The notes: generated by a model from the letters alone, not told the origin. Numbered from the stretch's first letter, positions 44,275-53,592 are shown. The stretch is 64,000 nucleotides of DNA from Labrys wisconsinensis (GCF_030814995.1 NZ_JAUSVX010000018.1:119042-183041), one strand, 5' to 3'. Numbers and translations are program-made.

Positions 44275-45105
44275 ATGCGCATTTCTTTGGCAGATACCTT
44301 CGGCAAGCTGGCGCCGCTGATCAATCCGGCGGCACCCGGCGATGCCGGATTCGGCCAGCGCCTGGTCGATTTCCTTGGGGCCGTCGCCGGCTTCGACCGC
44401 TGCGTCGTGTTCGCCTATCGCGGCCAGGCCCGGCCGATCGCGCTGTTCGATACGTTCAGCGAGGCGGAGCGGCACGTGTTCGTGGCGCTCTACCAGCCGG
44501 GTCCCTATCTGCTCGACCCGTTCTACCGCACCGCCTCCACCGGGCAGGTCGGGTTCTGGCGCATGCGCGAGCTGGCGCCGGACCGCTTCTATTCCAGCGA
44601 GTACTACCGCTCCTACTATGTCAAGACCGGGCTCGCCGAGGAGGTCGGCTTCTTCGTGCGCGCCGACGACGGCATCATGGTGGTGCTGTCGCTGATGCGG
44701 CTGAAGCGCTCGGGCCTGTTTCCGCCGGCCGAGGCGGCGGCCCTCAGGGCCTGCGAACCGGTGGTGAGCGCGGTGATCGCCCGGCATTGGCGCGGCCTGG
44801 AGGGCCGCTTCGACGACGGCGCGCCGCCGGCAGCGCCGGTGCGCCAGCGCCCGGCCGCGAGCCGCCCGGTGGCGGTGGCGGCCTGGCAGGCGCTGAGCCT
44901 CACCGCGCGCGAGGCGCACGTGGTCGACCTGGTGCTGCAGGGCCATTCCTCCGAATCGATCGCCTGGCGCCTGGGCATCTCGGTCGGCACGGTCAAGGTG
45001 CACCGGCGCAACGTCTACCGGAAGCTGCGCATCTCCTCGCAGACCGAGCTCCTGGCGATCTATGTCGACCGGATCGTCGCGGCCGCCGGGCCGGTGCCGG
45101 CATGA
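44275..45105 (+). CDS. LuxR-family transcriptional regulator
   Basis: A 276-residue regulator. The C-terminal helix-turn-helix is LSLTAREAHVVDLVLQGHSSESIAWRLGISVGTVKVHRRNVYRKLRISSQTELLAIY (about residues 200-256), a full GerE/LuxR domain. The N-terminal 190 residues (CVVFAYRGQARPIALFDTF, YLLDPFYRTASTGQVGFWRMRELAPDRFYSSEYY) form a ligand-sensing domain of a kind often paired with amine or alcohol catabolism; it is not a typical autoinducer domain. Start uncertain: ATG 44275, ATG 44266 and GTG 44239 are all in frame. Likely activator of the divergent permease operon. Confidence 0.88.
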   Translation: MRISLADTFGKLAPLINPAAPGDAGFGQRLVDFLGAVAGFDRCVVFAYRGQARPIALFDTFSEAERHVFVALYQPGPYLLDPFYRTASTGQVGFWRMRELAPDRFYSSEYYRSYYVKTGLAEEVGFFVRADDGIMVVLSLMRLKRSGLFPPAEAAALRACEPVVSAVIARHWRGLEGRFDDGAPPAAPVRQRPAASRPVAVAAWQALSLTAREAHVVDLVLQGHSSESIAWRLGISVGTVKVHRRNVYRKLRISSQTELLAIYVDRIVAAAGPVPA

Positions 45106-45262
45106 CGGCGTCGCCGGCCGATGCGGGGCGCGGACGCCAGGCACCAGGCGCCAGGCGTCGGCGATCCCGCCTTTCCATGTCGCCCATTGCGTGCGGCTCC
45201 GGTAAGGTTGCGATTCGCCGGCCCCTGCGAGGGGCGGACGGCAAGAGGTGTGACGTGGAGCG

Positions 45263-46960
45263 ATGAGCCGAAGCGGAATCGGCACGAAGGTCCGGCTGGG
45301 ATTGCTGGCCGGGCGCAATGCCGGACGGTCGGCGCTCGCGCGCCTCTACACGTCCAGGCTCTATCGCTGGCGGTTCGGCTCGGGCCGGCCGGAGCGCCTG
45401 CTGCTCGCCCCCCAGGACCTGCGTGCCGCCGACCCGACCCGGGCCGAGGAGATCATCCAGAACCGCTTCACCTTCGCCGGCAAGACCGTGGTGCTGAAGG
45501 ACGCCTCGCCCTTCGCCATCCCCTCGCCGTCGCCGGCCTGGAGCGAGGGCCTGCTCGGCTTCACCTGGCTGAGGCACCTGCGCACCGTCCAGGGCCTCGA
45601 CGGCCATCATGCGGCGCGGCGGCTGGTCGCCGACTTCGTGCGCGGGCCGGCCCGCTTCGGCCAGGAGGCGTTGCGGCCGGTGACGGCGGCGCGGCGGGTG
45701 GTGTCCTGGCTCAGCCAGTCGCCCCTGGTGCTCGAGGGCGCCGACCGCGGCTTCTACCGCGCCTTCATCCGCAGCATCACCTGGCAGACGCACTATCTCC
45801 TGAGCGCCGGCCGCGTCGGGCCGGACGGCCTGCCGCGGCTGCTCTGCGCCATGGCGGCGACGCAGGCCAGCCTGTGCCTGGCCGAGAAGGGCGGCCTGCG
45901 CCGGCGCGCCACGCGCTGGCTCGTCGACGAGCTGCAGCGCCAGGTCCTCGCCGACGGCGTGCATCGCAGCCGCAACCCGCAGGCGACCGTCGAGCTCCTG
46001 CTCGACCTCCTGCCGCTGCGCCAGTCCTTCGCCGCCCGCAACCTGCCGCCGCCGCCCGAGCTCCTCGGCGCGATCGACCGGCTGATGCCGATGCTGCGCT
46101 TCTTCCGCCATGCCGACGGCGCCTTCGCCGCCTTCAACGGCATGGGCTACACCCAGAGCCACCTGATCGCGACGCTGCTGGCCTATGACGATGCGCGCGG
46201 CAAGCCGGTGCAGAACGCGCCGCACGGCGGCTATCAGCGCGTCGAGGGCAGCAGCGCGGTGCTGCTGGTCGACACCGGCCGCCCGCCGGCGCTCTCGATG
46301 TCGCACGAGGCGCATGCCGGCACGCTGTCCTTCGAGTTCTCGGCCGACGGGGCCCGCATCATCGTCAATTGCGGAGCGCCGGCCGTGGGACGCGACAGCT
46401 GGCGCCAGCTCGCCCGCGCCACCGCCGCCCATTCGACCGCCGTGGTCGCCGAAGCCTCCTCCTGCCGCTTCGCGCCGCTCGGCCCGTCGGAGCGCCCGGT
46501 GATCGCCGGCCCGAAGACGGTGACGCTGGAGCGGCGGGAGACGCCCGACGCCATCACCCTCGCCGCCAGCCATGACGGCTACAAGGCGGCCTTCGGGCTG
46601 GTGCATGAGCGGGTGCTGACGCTTTCGCCGCGGACCGGGGCGCTCGCCGGACGCGACGCCATGCTCGACCGCGCCGGCCAGGCCTGGCGCGGCCGCGAGA
46701 CCGTGCTGCTGCGCTTCCACGTCCACCCCGCGGTCGGCGCCCGTCCCGGCGGCGGCGACCGCTTCGCCGCCCTGACCCTGCCGAACGGCAAGGTCTGGCG
46801 CCTGCGCGCCGACGGCCTGCCGCTCGCCATCGAGGAGAGCATCCACTTCGCCAATCCCGAGGGCCCGCGCCGCGCCACGCAGATCGTGGTGGTGGTGCCG
46901 CGCGACGACGGCGGCGCAAGCCTGCCGGTGTCCTGGTCGCTGGAGCCGGAGACGAGGTAG
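45263..46960 (+). CDS. Heparinase II/III family protein
   Basis: A 565-residue protein. The N-terminal alpha-toroid (FTWLRHLRT, WLSQSPLVLEGADRGFYRAFIRSITWQTHYL, ATRWLVDELQRQVLADGVHRSRNPQATVELLLDLLPLRQSF) contains HRSRNPQ, the family's conserved site. A C-terminal beta-sheet domain starts at GYQRVEG and carries LSMSHEAHAGTLSFEFS. Family enzymes cleave uronate-containing polysaccharides, but this Alphaproteobacterial branch beside purH has no assigned substrate. GGAG precedes ATG 45263. No signal peptide is evident. Confidence 0.88.
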   Translation: MSRSGIGTKVRLGLLAGRNAGRSALARLYTSRLYRWRFGSGRPERLLLAPQDLRAADPTRAEEIIQNRFTFAGKTVVLKDASPFAIPSPSPAWSEGLLGFTWLRHLRTVQGLDGHHAARRLVADFVRGPARFGQEALRPVTAARRVVSWLSQSPLVLEGADRGFYRAFIRSITWQTHYLLSAGRVGPDGLPRLLCAMAATQASLCLAEKGGLRRRATRWLVDELQRQVLADGVHRSRNPQATVELLLDLLPLRQSFAARNLPPPPELLGAIDRLMPMLRFFRHADGAFAAFNGMGYTQSHLIATLLAYDDARGKPVQNAPHGGYQRVEGSSAVLLVDTGRPPALSMSHEAHAGTLSFEFSADGARIIVNCGAPAVGRDSWRQLARATAAHSTAVVAEASSCRFAPLGPSERPVIAGPKTVTLERRETPDAITLAASHDGYKAAFGLVHERVLTLSPRTGALAGRDAMLDRAGQAWRGRETVLLRFHVHPAVGARPGGGDRFAALTLPNGKVWRLRADGLPLAIEESIHFANPEGPRRATQIVVVVPRDDGGASLPVSWSLEPETR

Positions 46961-47095
46961 GGTAGGGTGCGAGGAGTAGGGCGCCTCCCTTCACTGCGCC
47001 CGCCGCCCGCCTTTCCCGCCCTGCCCGCGATTTGGCCTTTCCTCGCCGTCGCGGAGGGGGATAAAGGGGAGCGCCCATCCGCCCAGGAGCCAGCC

Positions 47096-48679
47096 TTGCC
47101 CCCTCGCCCGATCGCCCGCGCCCTCCTCTCCGTCTCCGACAAGACCGGCCTCGTCGACTTCGCCAGGGCGCTCGCCGCCCATGGCGTCGCCCTGGTCTCG
47201 ACCGGGGGCACGCGCAAGGCGCTGGCGGAGGCAGGGCTGGCGGTGACCGACGTCGCCGAGCTCACCGGCTATCCGGAGATGATGGACGGGCGGGTCAAGA
47301 CCCTGCACCCCGCCGTGCATGGCGGCCTGCTCGCCATCCGCGACAATGCCGAGCACCGCGCCGCGATGCAGGCGCACGCCATTCCCGCCATCGACCTCCT
47401 CGTGGTCAATCTCTATCCCTTCGAGGCGACGCTGGCGCGCGGGGCTTCCTTCGACGACTGCGTGGAGAATATCGACATCGGCGGGCCGGCGATGATCCGC
47501 GCCGCGTCCAAGAACCATGCCGACGTCACCGTGGTGGTCGACGCGGCCGACTATGGCGAGGTGCTGGCCGAGATGGCCGAGAACGGCGGCGCCACCACGC
47601 CCGAGCTGCGCCGGCGCCTGGCGGCCAAGGCCTATGCCCGCACCGCCGCCTACGACGCCGCCATCTCCAACTGGCTGCTGGCCGAGGCCGGCGAGGAGGC
47701 CCCGACCTTCCGCGCCGTCGGCGGCGTGCTGGCCGAGGCGCTGCGCTACGGCGAGAACCCGCACCAGAGCGCCGGCTTCTATCGCACCGCGCAGACGCGC
47801 TTCGGCGTCGCCACCGCCGAGCAGCTGCAGGGCAAGGCCCTGTCCTACAACAACCTCAACGACACCGACGCCGCCTTCGAATGCGTCGCCGAGTTCGACC
47901 CGGCCGAGCCGGCGGTGGTGATCGTCAAGCACGCCAATCCCTGCGGCGTCGCCGTGGGGGACACGCTGCTGCAGGCCTATGAGAAGGCGCTCGCCTGCGA
48001 CCCCGTGTCGGCCTTCGGCGGCATCATCGCCGTCAACCGCCTGCTCGATGCCGACGCGGCGCGCAGGATCGTGGAGATCTTCACCGAGGTGATCGTCGCT
48101 CCGGCGGCGAGCGCGGAGGCGATCGCCATCCTCGCGGCCAGGAAGAACCTGCGCCTGCTCGTCACCGGCGGCCTGCCCGACCCGCGCGCCGCCGGCCTGA
48201 CCGCCAAGACGCTGGCGGGCGGCCTGCTGGTGCAGTCACGGGACGCGGCCGTGGTCGACGACATGGCCCTCAAGGTGGTGACGAAGCGGGCGCCGAGCGC
48301 GCGCGAGATGGCGGACATGCGCTTTGCCTTCCGCGTCGCCAAGCACGTCAAGTCCAACGCCATCGTCTATGCCCGCGACGGCGCCACGGTCGGCATCGGC
48401 GCCGGCCAGATGAGCCGGGTGGACTCCGCCCGCATCGCCGCCCGCAAGGCCGAGGACGCCGCCAGGGCGGCCGGCCTGGCGGAGAGCCTGACCAGGGGCT
48501 CGGTGGTCGCCTCCGACGCCTTCTTCCCCTTCGCCGACGGGCTCGACGCCGCCATCGAGGCCGGCGCCACCGCGGTGATCCAGCCGGGCGGCTCGATGCG
48601 CGACGCCGAGGTGATCGCCGCCGCCGACAAGGCGGACCTCGCCATGGTGTTCACGGGGGTGCGGCACTTCCGGCACTGA
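47096..48679 (+). CDS. purH: Bifunctional AICAR formyltransferase/IMP cyclohydrolase
   Basis: A 527-residue purine-biosynthesis enzyme performing the last two steps to IMP. The N-terminal IMP cyclohydrolase ([54 protein letters not shown]) and the C-terminal AICAR transformylase ([55 protein letters not shown]) are complete. The start is most likely TTG 47096: AGGAG lies seven bases upstream and the length then equals the family's. The preceding in-frame residues are low-complexity Pro/Ala. Confidence 0.94.
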   Translation: MPPRPIARALLSVSDKTGLVDFARALAAHGVALVSTGGTRKALAEAGLAVTDVAELTGYPEMMDGRVKTLHPAVHGGLLAIRDNAEHRAAMQAHAIPAIDLLVVNLYPFEATLARGASFDDCVENIDIGGPAMIRAASKNHADVTVVVDAADYGEVLAEMAENGGATTPELRRRLAAKAYARTAAYDAAISNWLLAEAGEEAPTFRAVGGVLAEALRYGENPHQSAGFYRTAQTRFGVATAEQLQGKALSYNNLNDTDAAFECVAEFDPAEPAVVIVKHANPCGVAVGDTLLQAYEKALACDPVSAFGGIIAVNRLLDADAARRIVEIFTEVIVAPAASAEAIAILAARKNLRLLVTGGLPDPRAAGLTAKTLAGGLLVQSRDAAVVDDMALKVVTKRAPSAREMADMRFAFRVAKHVKSNAIVYARDGATVGIGAGQMSRVDSARIAARKAEDAARAAGLAESLTRGSVVASDAFFPFADGLDAAIEAGATAVIQPGGSMRDAEVIAAADKADLAMVFTGVRHFRH

Positions 48680-48755
48680 TGGGGAGATCGTCCGGGTTCA
48701 CCGCGGTGACGCGGTGGCGGTAAGGTCGACGGCGGTCGCCCCACCCGCAACCGTC

Positions 48756-48778
48756 ATGGCCGGGCTTGTCCCGGCCAT
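48756..48778. repeat. ATGGCCGGG palindromic unit, copy 1
   Basis: ATGGCCGGG, CTTGT, CCCGGCCAT: perfect 9-bp arms around 5 nt. Further copies are at 48909-48931, 53399-53421 (one arm pair altered to CCGGA/TCCGG) and 53457-53479. Confidence 0.85.
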
Positions 48779-48908
48779 CCACGCGCACTCCGGCGGCGCA
48801 GAAAGGGATGCCGGCCGATGTCGCCAGCAAACATCGGGAATCACGAGATCAACGGAAGCTCATGCCAACCTGAAGGTGTTCAACGCGACAGCCGTGGTGT
48901 TCGCGTAG

Positions 48909-48931
48909 ATGGCCGGGTCAAGCCCGGCCAT
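48909..48931. repeat. ATGGCCGGG palindromic unit, copy 2
   Basis: ATGGCCGGG, TCAAG, CCCGGCCAT, with the flanks GTAG and GACGTC reversing those of copy 1, so the pair is inverted. Confidence 0.85.
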
Positions 48932-49040
48932 GACGTCGAGGTTCTTGTGTGAGGAAGGCAAGCCTACCCGCCATTGTCGCGGGTGGTAACGCCCCCACCA
49001 TCTCGCGCACAAGGTATTCGAGCCTCAATTTAGCCGCCCC

Positions 49041-49832
49041 TCACACCGTCTTCAGCATGCCGCCGTCGACGAAATAGGTCGAGCCGACGCAGTAGGTCGC
49101 CTTGTCCGAGCACAGGAAGACGAAAAAGTTCGCCAGCTCCTCGGGCGAGGCGAAGCGGTCGATCGGGGCGTGCTCGCGGGCGACGCCGGCGAGGTAGCCT
49201 TCCCAGTCGCCGCCCGTATCGGCGGTGAGCTGCGTGGCCGTCTTCTTCCAGTCCGGCGTCAGGATCAGGCCAGGATTGATGCAGTTGACGCGGATATTGT
49301 CCTTGATGACCTCGTTGGCGAGGGTCTTGGAGAACATCATCAGCGCCGCCTTGGTGACGTTGTAGATCGGCTCGTACCACAGCGGCTGAACGGCGCAGAT
49401 CGAGGCGTTGTGCAGGATGACGCCGCCGCCGCGCCGGCGCATGCCGGGCACCAGGCCGCGGGCGAGGCGCACCGCCGCCATGACGTGCAGCTCCCAGTAG
49501 GACTGCCACTTCTCGTCCGGCGCCTCCATGATGGTCTCGTTGGAGCCGGTGCCGGCATTGTTGATCAGGATGTCGGCGCCGCCGAATGCGCTTTCGGCCG
49601 CGGCGATGATCTCGGCCGCGCCCTCGGGCGTCGCCACGTCGCAGGCGACCGGCACGGCCCTGACCCCGTGCTGCGCCGCCACCCGCTCCGCCTCCGCCTG
49701 GAGGCGGTCGGCCTGGCGCGCCGCCAGCACCAGATGCGCGCCCTCCGCCGCCAGGCCCTCGGCCACGGCCAGGCCGATGCCGATGCTGCCGCCGGTGATG
49801 ACCGCGACCTTGTCGCGCAAGCCCAGGTCCAT
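49041..49832 (-). CDS. Short-chain dehydrogenase/reductase of the sugar/polyol locus
   Basis: A 263-residue classical SDR. The cofactor loop is TGGSIGIG, then LINNAG, catalytic Ser in HNASICAVQP, YNVTK, and NPGLILTPDWKK. The substrate-side helix is longer than usual (THQLTADTGGDWEGYLAGVAREHAPIDRF-like). It is the last gene of a transport operon, 9 bp after the second permease, so it probably oxidises the imported sugar or polyol. Confidence 0.9.
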   Translation of the reverse strand: MDLGLRDKVAVITGGSIGIGLAVAEGLAAEGAHLVLAARQADRLQAEAERVAAQHGVRAVPVACDVATPEGAAEIIAAAESAFGGADILINNAGTGSNETIMEAPDEKWQSYWELHVMAAVRLARGLVPGMRRRGGGVILHNASICAVQPLWYEPIYNVTKAALMMFSKTLANEVIKDNIRVNCINPGLILTPDWKKTATQLTADTGGDWEGYLAGVAREHAPIDRFASPEELANFFVFLCSDKATYCVGSTYFVDGGMLKTV

Positions 49833-49841
49833 GTCCGTCTC

Positions 49842-50795
49842 CTATTTCACGATGGGGATCTTGCTGCGGTCGATGGTGACCGCCACGGCGGCGACCAGCA
49901 CCGCGCCGAACACGATCTGCTGGGCGAAGATGTTGACGCCGAGAAAGGTCATGCCGATGCGCACCACCGAGATGATCAGCGCGCCGATGGCGGTGCGGCC
50001 GATGCCGCCGACGCCGCCCGTGATGGCGGTGCCGCCGACGATGACGGCGGCGATCGCCGGCAGCAGCAGCTGGTTGGCCAGCACCGGCGAGCCGCTGGCG
50101 AGGCGCCCGGCCAGCAGCACGCCGGCCAGCGCCGCGAAGAGGCCGCAGAGGGCGAAGGCCATGACCTTGTGGCGGCCGACGCGGATGCCCGAAGCCCAGG
50201 CGGCCGGCTCGCCGGCGCCGATGGCGGTGCTGTAGCGGCCGAAGCGGGTGTAGCGCTGCACCAGGATGCCGGCGACCAGCACCAGCGCCCCGATCAGCAC
50301 GACATTGGGCACGCCGGCCAGCGTGCCCGTGACCCAGCCGAGGTCGGCGCGGCCGGCCTCGCCGATGGTGATGGTGCGGGCCTTGGAGACGAGCAGGGCC
50401 GCGCCGCTGACCACGCCGCTGGTGGCGAGCGTCGCGATGAAGGACGGCACCTTCAGCACCACGTGCACGAGGCCGCTGAACAGGCCCGCCGCCAGCCCCG
50501 CGGCGAGGGCGATCAGGCAGGCCGCCGGGCCGAGCTGCGGCACCAGCAGCGCCACCAGCACGGTGGCGAGCGAGGCGACGGTCTGCACGGAGAGGTCGAT
50601 GCCGCCGAGCAGGATGACGAAGGTGAGGCCGGCGGCCAGGATGAACAAAGTCGCCGTGTCGGCGAGCAGCACCAGCAGCGTGTCGGGCCGGGCGAAGCCG
50701 GGCGTCACCAGCGAGATCAGCACGACCAGCAGCACGAGGAACAGGCTCGGCGCGGCGGCGCGCAGGCGGGCGGGCGTGAGGATAGACCGCGTCAT
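49842..50795 (-). CDS. Sugar ABC transporter permease (RbsC/AraH family), second
   Basis: A 317-residue inner-membrane permease with about 8-10 helices. FVILLGGIDLSVQTVASLATVLVALLVP, GLFSGLVHVVLKVPSFIATLATSGVVSGAALLVS and AIGAGEPAAWASGIRVGRHKVMAFALCGLFAALAGVLLAGR are RbsC hallmarks. ATG 50795 overlaps the ATPase stop by 4 bp. It pairs with the other permease of the operon (52299-53279) as a heterodimer. Confidence 0.92.
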   Translation of the reverse strand: MTRSILTPARLRAAAPSLFLVLLVVLISLVTPGFARPDTLLVLLADTATLFILAAGLTFVILLGGIDLSVQTVASLATVLVALLVPQLGPAACLIALAAGLAAGLFSGLVHVVLKVPSFIATLATSGVVSGAALLVSKARTITIGEAGRADLGWVTGTLAGVPNVVLIGALVLVAGILVQRYTRFGRYSTAIGAGEPAAWASGIRVGRHKVMAFALCGLFAALAGVLLAGRLASGSPVLANQLLLPAIAAVIVGGTAITGGVGGIGRTAIGALIISVVRIGMTFLGVNIFAQQIVFGAVLVAAVAVTIDRSKIPIVK

Positions 50796-52294
50796 ACCAT
50801 GTGCTCGATCAGCTCGACCTGCGCCGGCTTGGCTCCGGGCGCCGCGTCGAAGCGGGCGGTGACGCGGCCGTCGCGCATCACCAGGATGGTATGGCTGAGG
50901 CCGATCGTCTCCTCGAGCGTGTCCGCGGTGAGGATGACCGCCGCGCCGGCGGCGCAGACCTCGCGGATCAGACGGTAGACCTCCTCCTTGGCGCCGACGT
51001 CGAGGCCGCGGGTGGGATGGTCGAGGATGAGGATGCGCGAGCGCGCCTGCAGCCATTTGGCCAGCACGACCTTCTGCTGGTTGCCGCCGGAGAGGGAGAG
51101 GCAGAGCGCCTCCGGCCCCGGCGCCTTGATCGACAGCCGGCCGATCCAGTCCCGCGCCAGCGCGCGCTCGCGGCCATGGTCGATGACCGGCCCGCGCATC
51201 ACCGTGTCGAGGCGGCCGAGCGTCAGGTTGACGGCGAGCGGCAGGAACATCGCCAGCCCCTCGACCCGGCGCTCGCGCGGGATATAGCCGATGCCGCGCG
51301 CCACCGCGTCGGCGGGCGTGGCGAGGCGCACCGGCTCGCCGTCGATCGAGAGCGTGCCCTCGCTGTGCGGCTCGAAGCCGAACAGGGTGCGGATCAGCGC
51401 CTCGCGCCCCGAGCCGATCACGCCGGCGATGCCGACGACCTCGCCGCGGCGCAACGCGAAGTCGACGCCGCGGTAATGCCCGCCGGCGCCGAGCCCGGCC
51501 GCCGCCAGCACCACCTCCGCCTGGGGCGGAGCCTGCTCGGACTCCCGGTAGTACTCGGCATGGACGCCGCGGCCGACCATCATCTGGTGCAGCACCGGGG
51601 TCGAGGCCTCGGCCGCCGGCATCTCGCCGACCACGGCCCCGTCCTTCATGACATAGATGCGGTCGGAGAGGGCCAGCACCTCGTCGAGGCGGTGCGAGAC
51701 GAAGACGAAGCTCGCCCGGCTCTTCAGCGCCCGCACCCGGGAGAACAGCAGGTCGATCTCCGCCTGCTCCAGCACCGAGGTCGGCTCGTCGAGGAGGATG
51801 ACGAGGTCGCGCGAGACCCGCTCCTCCAGCGCCAGCGCCTTGGCGAGCTCGACCATCTGGCGGGCGGCGAAGCTGAGCTCGGCGGCGCGGATCGAGGGGT
51901 CGATGGCGAGCCCGACCTTGTCGAGCTCGCGGCGGGCGGCGGCATGGAGCTTCTTCCAGTTCATCAGGCCGAAGCGCAGGAAGGCGTCCTCCTGGCCGAG
52001 GAACAGGTTCTCGGCGACGGAGAGGTTGAGCAGCAGCGACTGCTCCTGGAACACCATGCCGATGCCCTGGGCGGCGGCGTCGCGCGGGTCGCGCAGCTGG
52101 AAGGGGGCTCCGTCGCGCCTGAGCTCGCCCGATGTCGGCTGCTGCGCGCCGGAGAGGATGCGCATCAGCGTCGACTTGCCGGCGCCGTTCTCGCCGACGA
52201 GGCCGACGACCTCGCCCTTGCCCACGGTGACGTCGACATGGCGCAGCGCCTGGACGGCGCCGAAGGTCTTGCAGAGGTCGACGGCCTGCAGCAT
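50792..52294 (-). CDS. Sugar ABC transporter ATP-binding protein (RbsA/MglA family)
   Basis: A 500-residue double nucleotide-binding protein. The first half has GENGAGKST, LSFAARQMVELAKAL (altered signature) and VILLDEPTSVL. The second half has AGVIGSGREALIRTLFG, LSLSGGNQQKVVLAKWLQ and ILILDHPTRGLDVGAKEEVY. The second Walker B reads DHPT, so the usual catalytic Glu is His. One functional plus one degenerate site is common in this family. It begins 4 bp after the first permease. Confidence 0.92.
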   Translation of the reverse strand: MLQAVDLCKTFGAVQALRHVDVTVGKGEVVGLVGENGAGKSTLMRILSGAQQPTSGELRRDGAPFQLRDPRDAAAQGIGMVFQEQSLLLNLSVAENLFLGQEDAFLRFGLMNWKKLHAAARRELDKVGLAIDPSIRAAELSFAARQMVELAKALALEERVSRDLVILLDEPTSVLEQAEIDLLFSRVRALKSRASFVFVSHRLDEVLALSDRIYVMKDGAVVGEMPAAEASTPVLHQMMVGRGVHAEYYRESEQAPPQAEVVLAAAGLGAGGHYRGVDFALRRGEVVGIAGVIGSGREALIRTLFGFEPHSEGTLSIDGEPVRLATPADAVARGIGYIPRERRVEGLAMFLPLAVNLTLGRLDTVMRGPVIDHGRERALARDWIGRLSIKAPGPEALCLSLSGGNQQKVVLAKWLQARSRILILDHPTRGLDVGAKEEVYRLIREVCAAGAAVILTADTLEETIGLSHTILVMRDGRVTARFDAAPGAKPAQVELIEHMV

Positions 52295-52298
52295 GGCG

Positions 52299-53279
52299 TC
52301 ACTTCACGATGCGCAGCTTGGCGCGGTCGAGCGACAGCGCCACCGCCGCGATGATCATCAGGCCCTGCGCCGTCTGCTGGGCATAGGGCGGGATGCCGAG
52401 CAGGATCATGCCGTTGGCGAGCACGGCGACGATCAGCACGCCGACCAGGGTGTTGAGCACGCCGCCCTGCCCGCCCATCAGCGAGGTGCCGCCGACCACC
52501 ACGGCGGTGATGGTCATGAACAGGCGGCCGTCGCCGATGGTGGCGTTGCCCTGGCCGAGCTGGGCCGCGGCCAGCACGCTGGCGAGGCCGTAGAAGGCGC
52601 CGGCGAGGGCGAAGACCATGACCTTGATCCGGCCGATCGGGATGCCGGAGAGCGCCGCGAGGTCCTCGCCGCCGCCGACGGCGAAGGCATGGCGTCCGAG
52701 GCGGGTATGGCTCTCGACGAGATAGGCGACGGCGAGCGCCGCCGCGGCGATCCACACCAGCAGCGGCAGGCCGAGGAAGCGGGTCAGCGACAGGGCGCGG
52801 ATGGAGGGATCGAGGATGCGCACCGTGCCGCCGCCGAGCAGCACCGCGGCGATGCCGAGGCCGATGAACCAGATGCCGAGCGTCACCATGAAGGAGGGGA
52901 TGCGCAGGCCGACATGCACCGCGCCGCCGACGGCGCCCATGGCCGCGCCGACGAGGATTGCCAGCGGTATGGCGAAGAGGCCGATGGCGAGATCATTGGC
53001 GTCGTTCTGCACGGTGAGCGCGAGCGTGATCGCGCCGAGCGCCATGGTGCCTTCCACCGAGAGGTCGACGCCGCCGATCAGGATGACGAAGGTGGCACCC
53101 ATGGCCAGCACCAGCGGCACGGCCGCGGCGGTCAGCACCCGCGCGGCATTGGCCGGGGTGAGGAAGTTCGGGTTGAGCGCGCCGACGATCAGGCAGAGCC
53201 CGGCCAGCACGATGAGCGGCGCCAGGGCGCGCAGCCGGGCGGCGGTGAGGGTCCTGGTTTCGGCGGCGGCGGTGGCCAT
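52299..53279 (-). CDS. Sugar ABC transporter permease (RbsC/AraH family), first
   Basis: A 326-residue permease: TFVILIGGVDLSVEGTMALGAITLALTVQ, GAVHVGLRIPSFMVTLGIWFIGLGIAAVLLGGG and AVGGGEDLAALSGIPIGRIKVMVFALAGAFYGLASVLAAAQLGQG are RbsC-type. ATG 53279 follows AAGG. It is separated from the binding protein gene by about 310 bp of palindromic repeats and continues directly into the ATPase gene. Confidence 0.92.
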   Translation of the reverse strand: MATAAAETRTLTAARLRALAPLIVLAGLCLIVGALNPNFLTPANAARVLTAAAVPLVLAMGATFVILIGGVDLSVEGTMALGAITLALTVQNDANDLAIGLFAIPLAILVGAAMGAVGGAVHVGLRIPSFMVTLGIWFIGLGIAAVLLGGGTVRILDPSIRALSLTRFLGLPLLVWIAAAALAVAYLVESHTRLGRHAFAVGGGEDLAALSGIPIGRIKVMVFALAGAFYGLASVLAAAQLGQGNATIGDGRLFMTITAVVVGGTSLMGGQGGVLNTLVGVLIVAVLANGMILLGIPPYAQQTAQGLMIIAAVALSLDRAKLRIVK

Positions 53280-53592
53280 CAACGACCTTGCGAGGGATGG
53301 AAAGTGAGAACCCCCTCTCCCGGCCGGGAGAGGGGCAAGGGACTGAACGTGTCACGAACAGGCCGTCTGCAGATAGGTGCGCCGCGCTTTCCGGCGTCAT
53401 GGCCGGACTTGATCCGGCCATCCACGCGAACTCGACGTCAGCCTGTGGTCGCGTGGATGGCCGGGACGAGCCCGGCCATGACGAACCGCGTTCTATCCTA
53501 TCAGGCTGAGGCCCTCATCCTGCCCCTCTCCCGATGGGAGAGGGGTTTTGCGGTCCATCTTGAATCGTTTCAGCGACTTCGTTTGAATCGCT
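53280..53592. repeat. Nested array of palindromic repeats inside an ABC operon
   Basis: This 313-bp gap, between the binding-protein stop and the first permease start, holds four palindromes in order: CCCCTCTCCCGG/CCGGGAGAGGGG (53312-53335), ATGGCCGGA-CTTGA-TCCGGCCAT (53399-53421), ATGGCCGGG-ACGAG-CCCGGCCAT (53457-53479, inverted) and CCCCTCTCCC-GAT-GGGAGAGGGG-TTTT (53523-53545). The outer pair belongs to the family seen at 30478 and the inner pair to that at 48756. The array would uncouple binding-protein expression from the membrane components. No gene is present. Confidence 0.8.

Larger units (their letters stand above)
48680..49040. other. Intergenic region with an inverted pair of palindromic units
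   Basis: About 360 bp between purH and a convergent SDR gene. It holds two ATGGCCGGG-N5-CCCGGCCAT palindromes (48756-48778 and 48909-48931) in opposite orientation, flanked by GTC...CCACGCG. No gene is supported. The pair resembles bacterial interspersed mosaic elements and may end both transcripts. Confidence 0.6.

Noticed and set aside
50968..51177. Small minus-strand gene in the ATPase region
   Set aside because: Out-of-frame shadow of the ABC ATPase.
53280..53592. CRISPR or insertion sequence
   Set aside because: Palindromes are of two alternating families with unequal spacing and no transposase or spacers.
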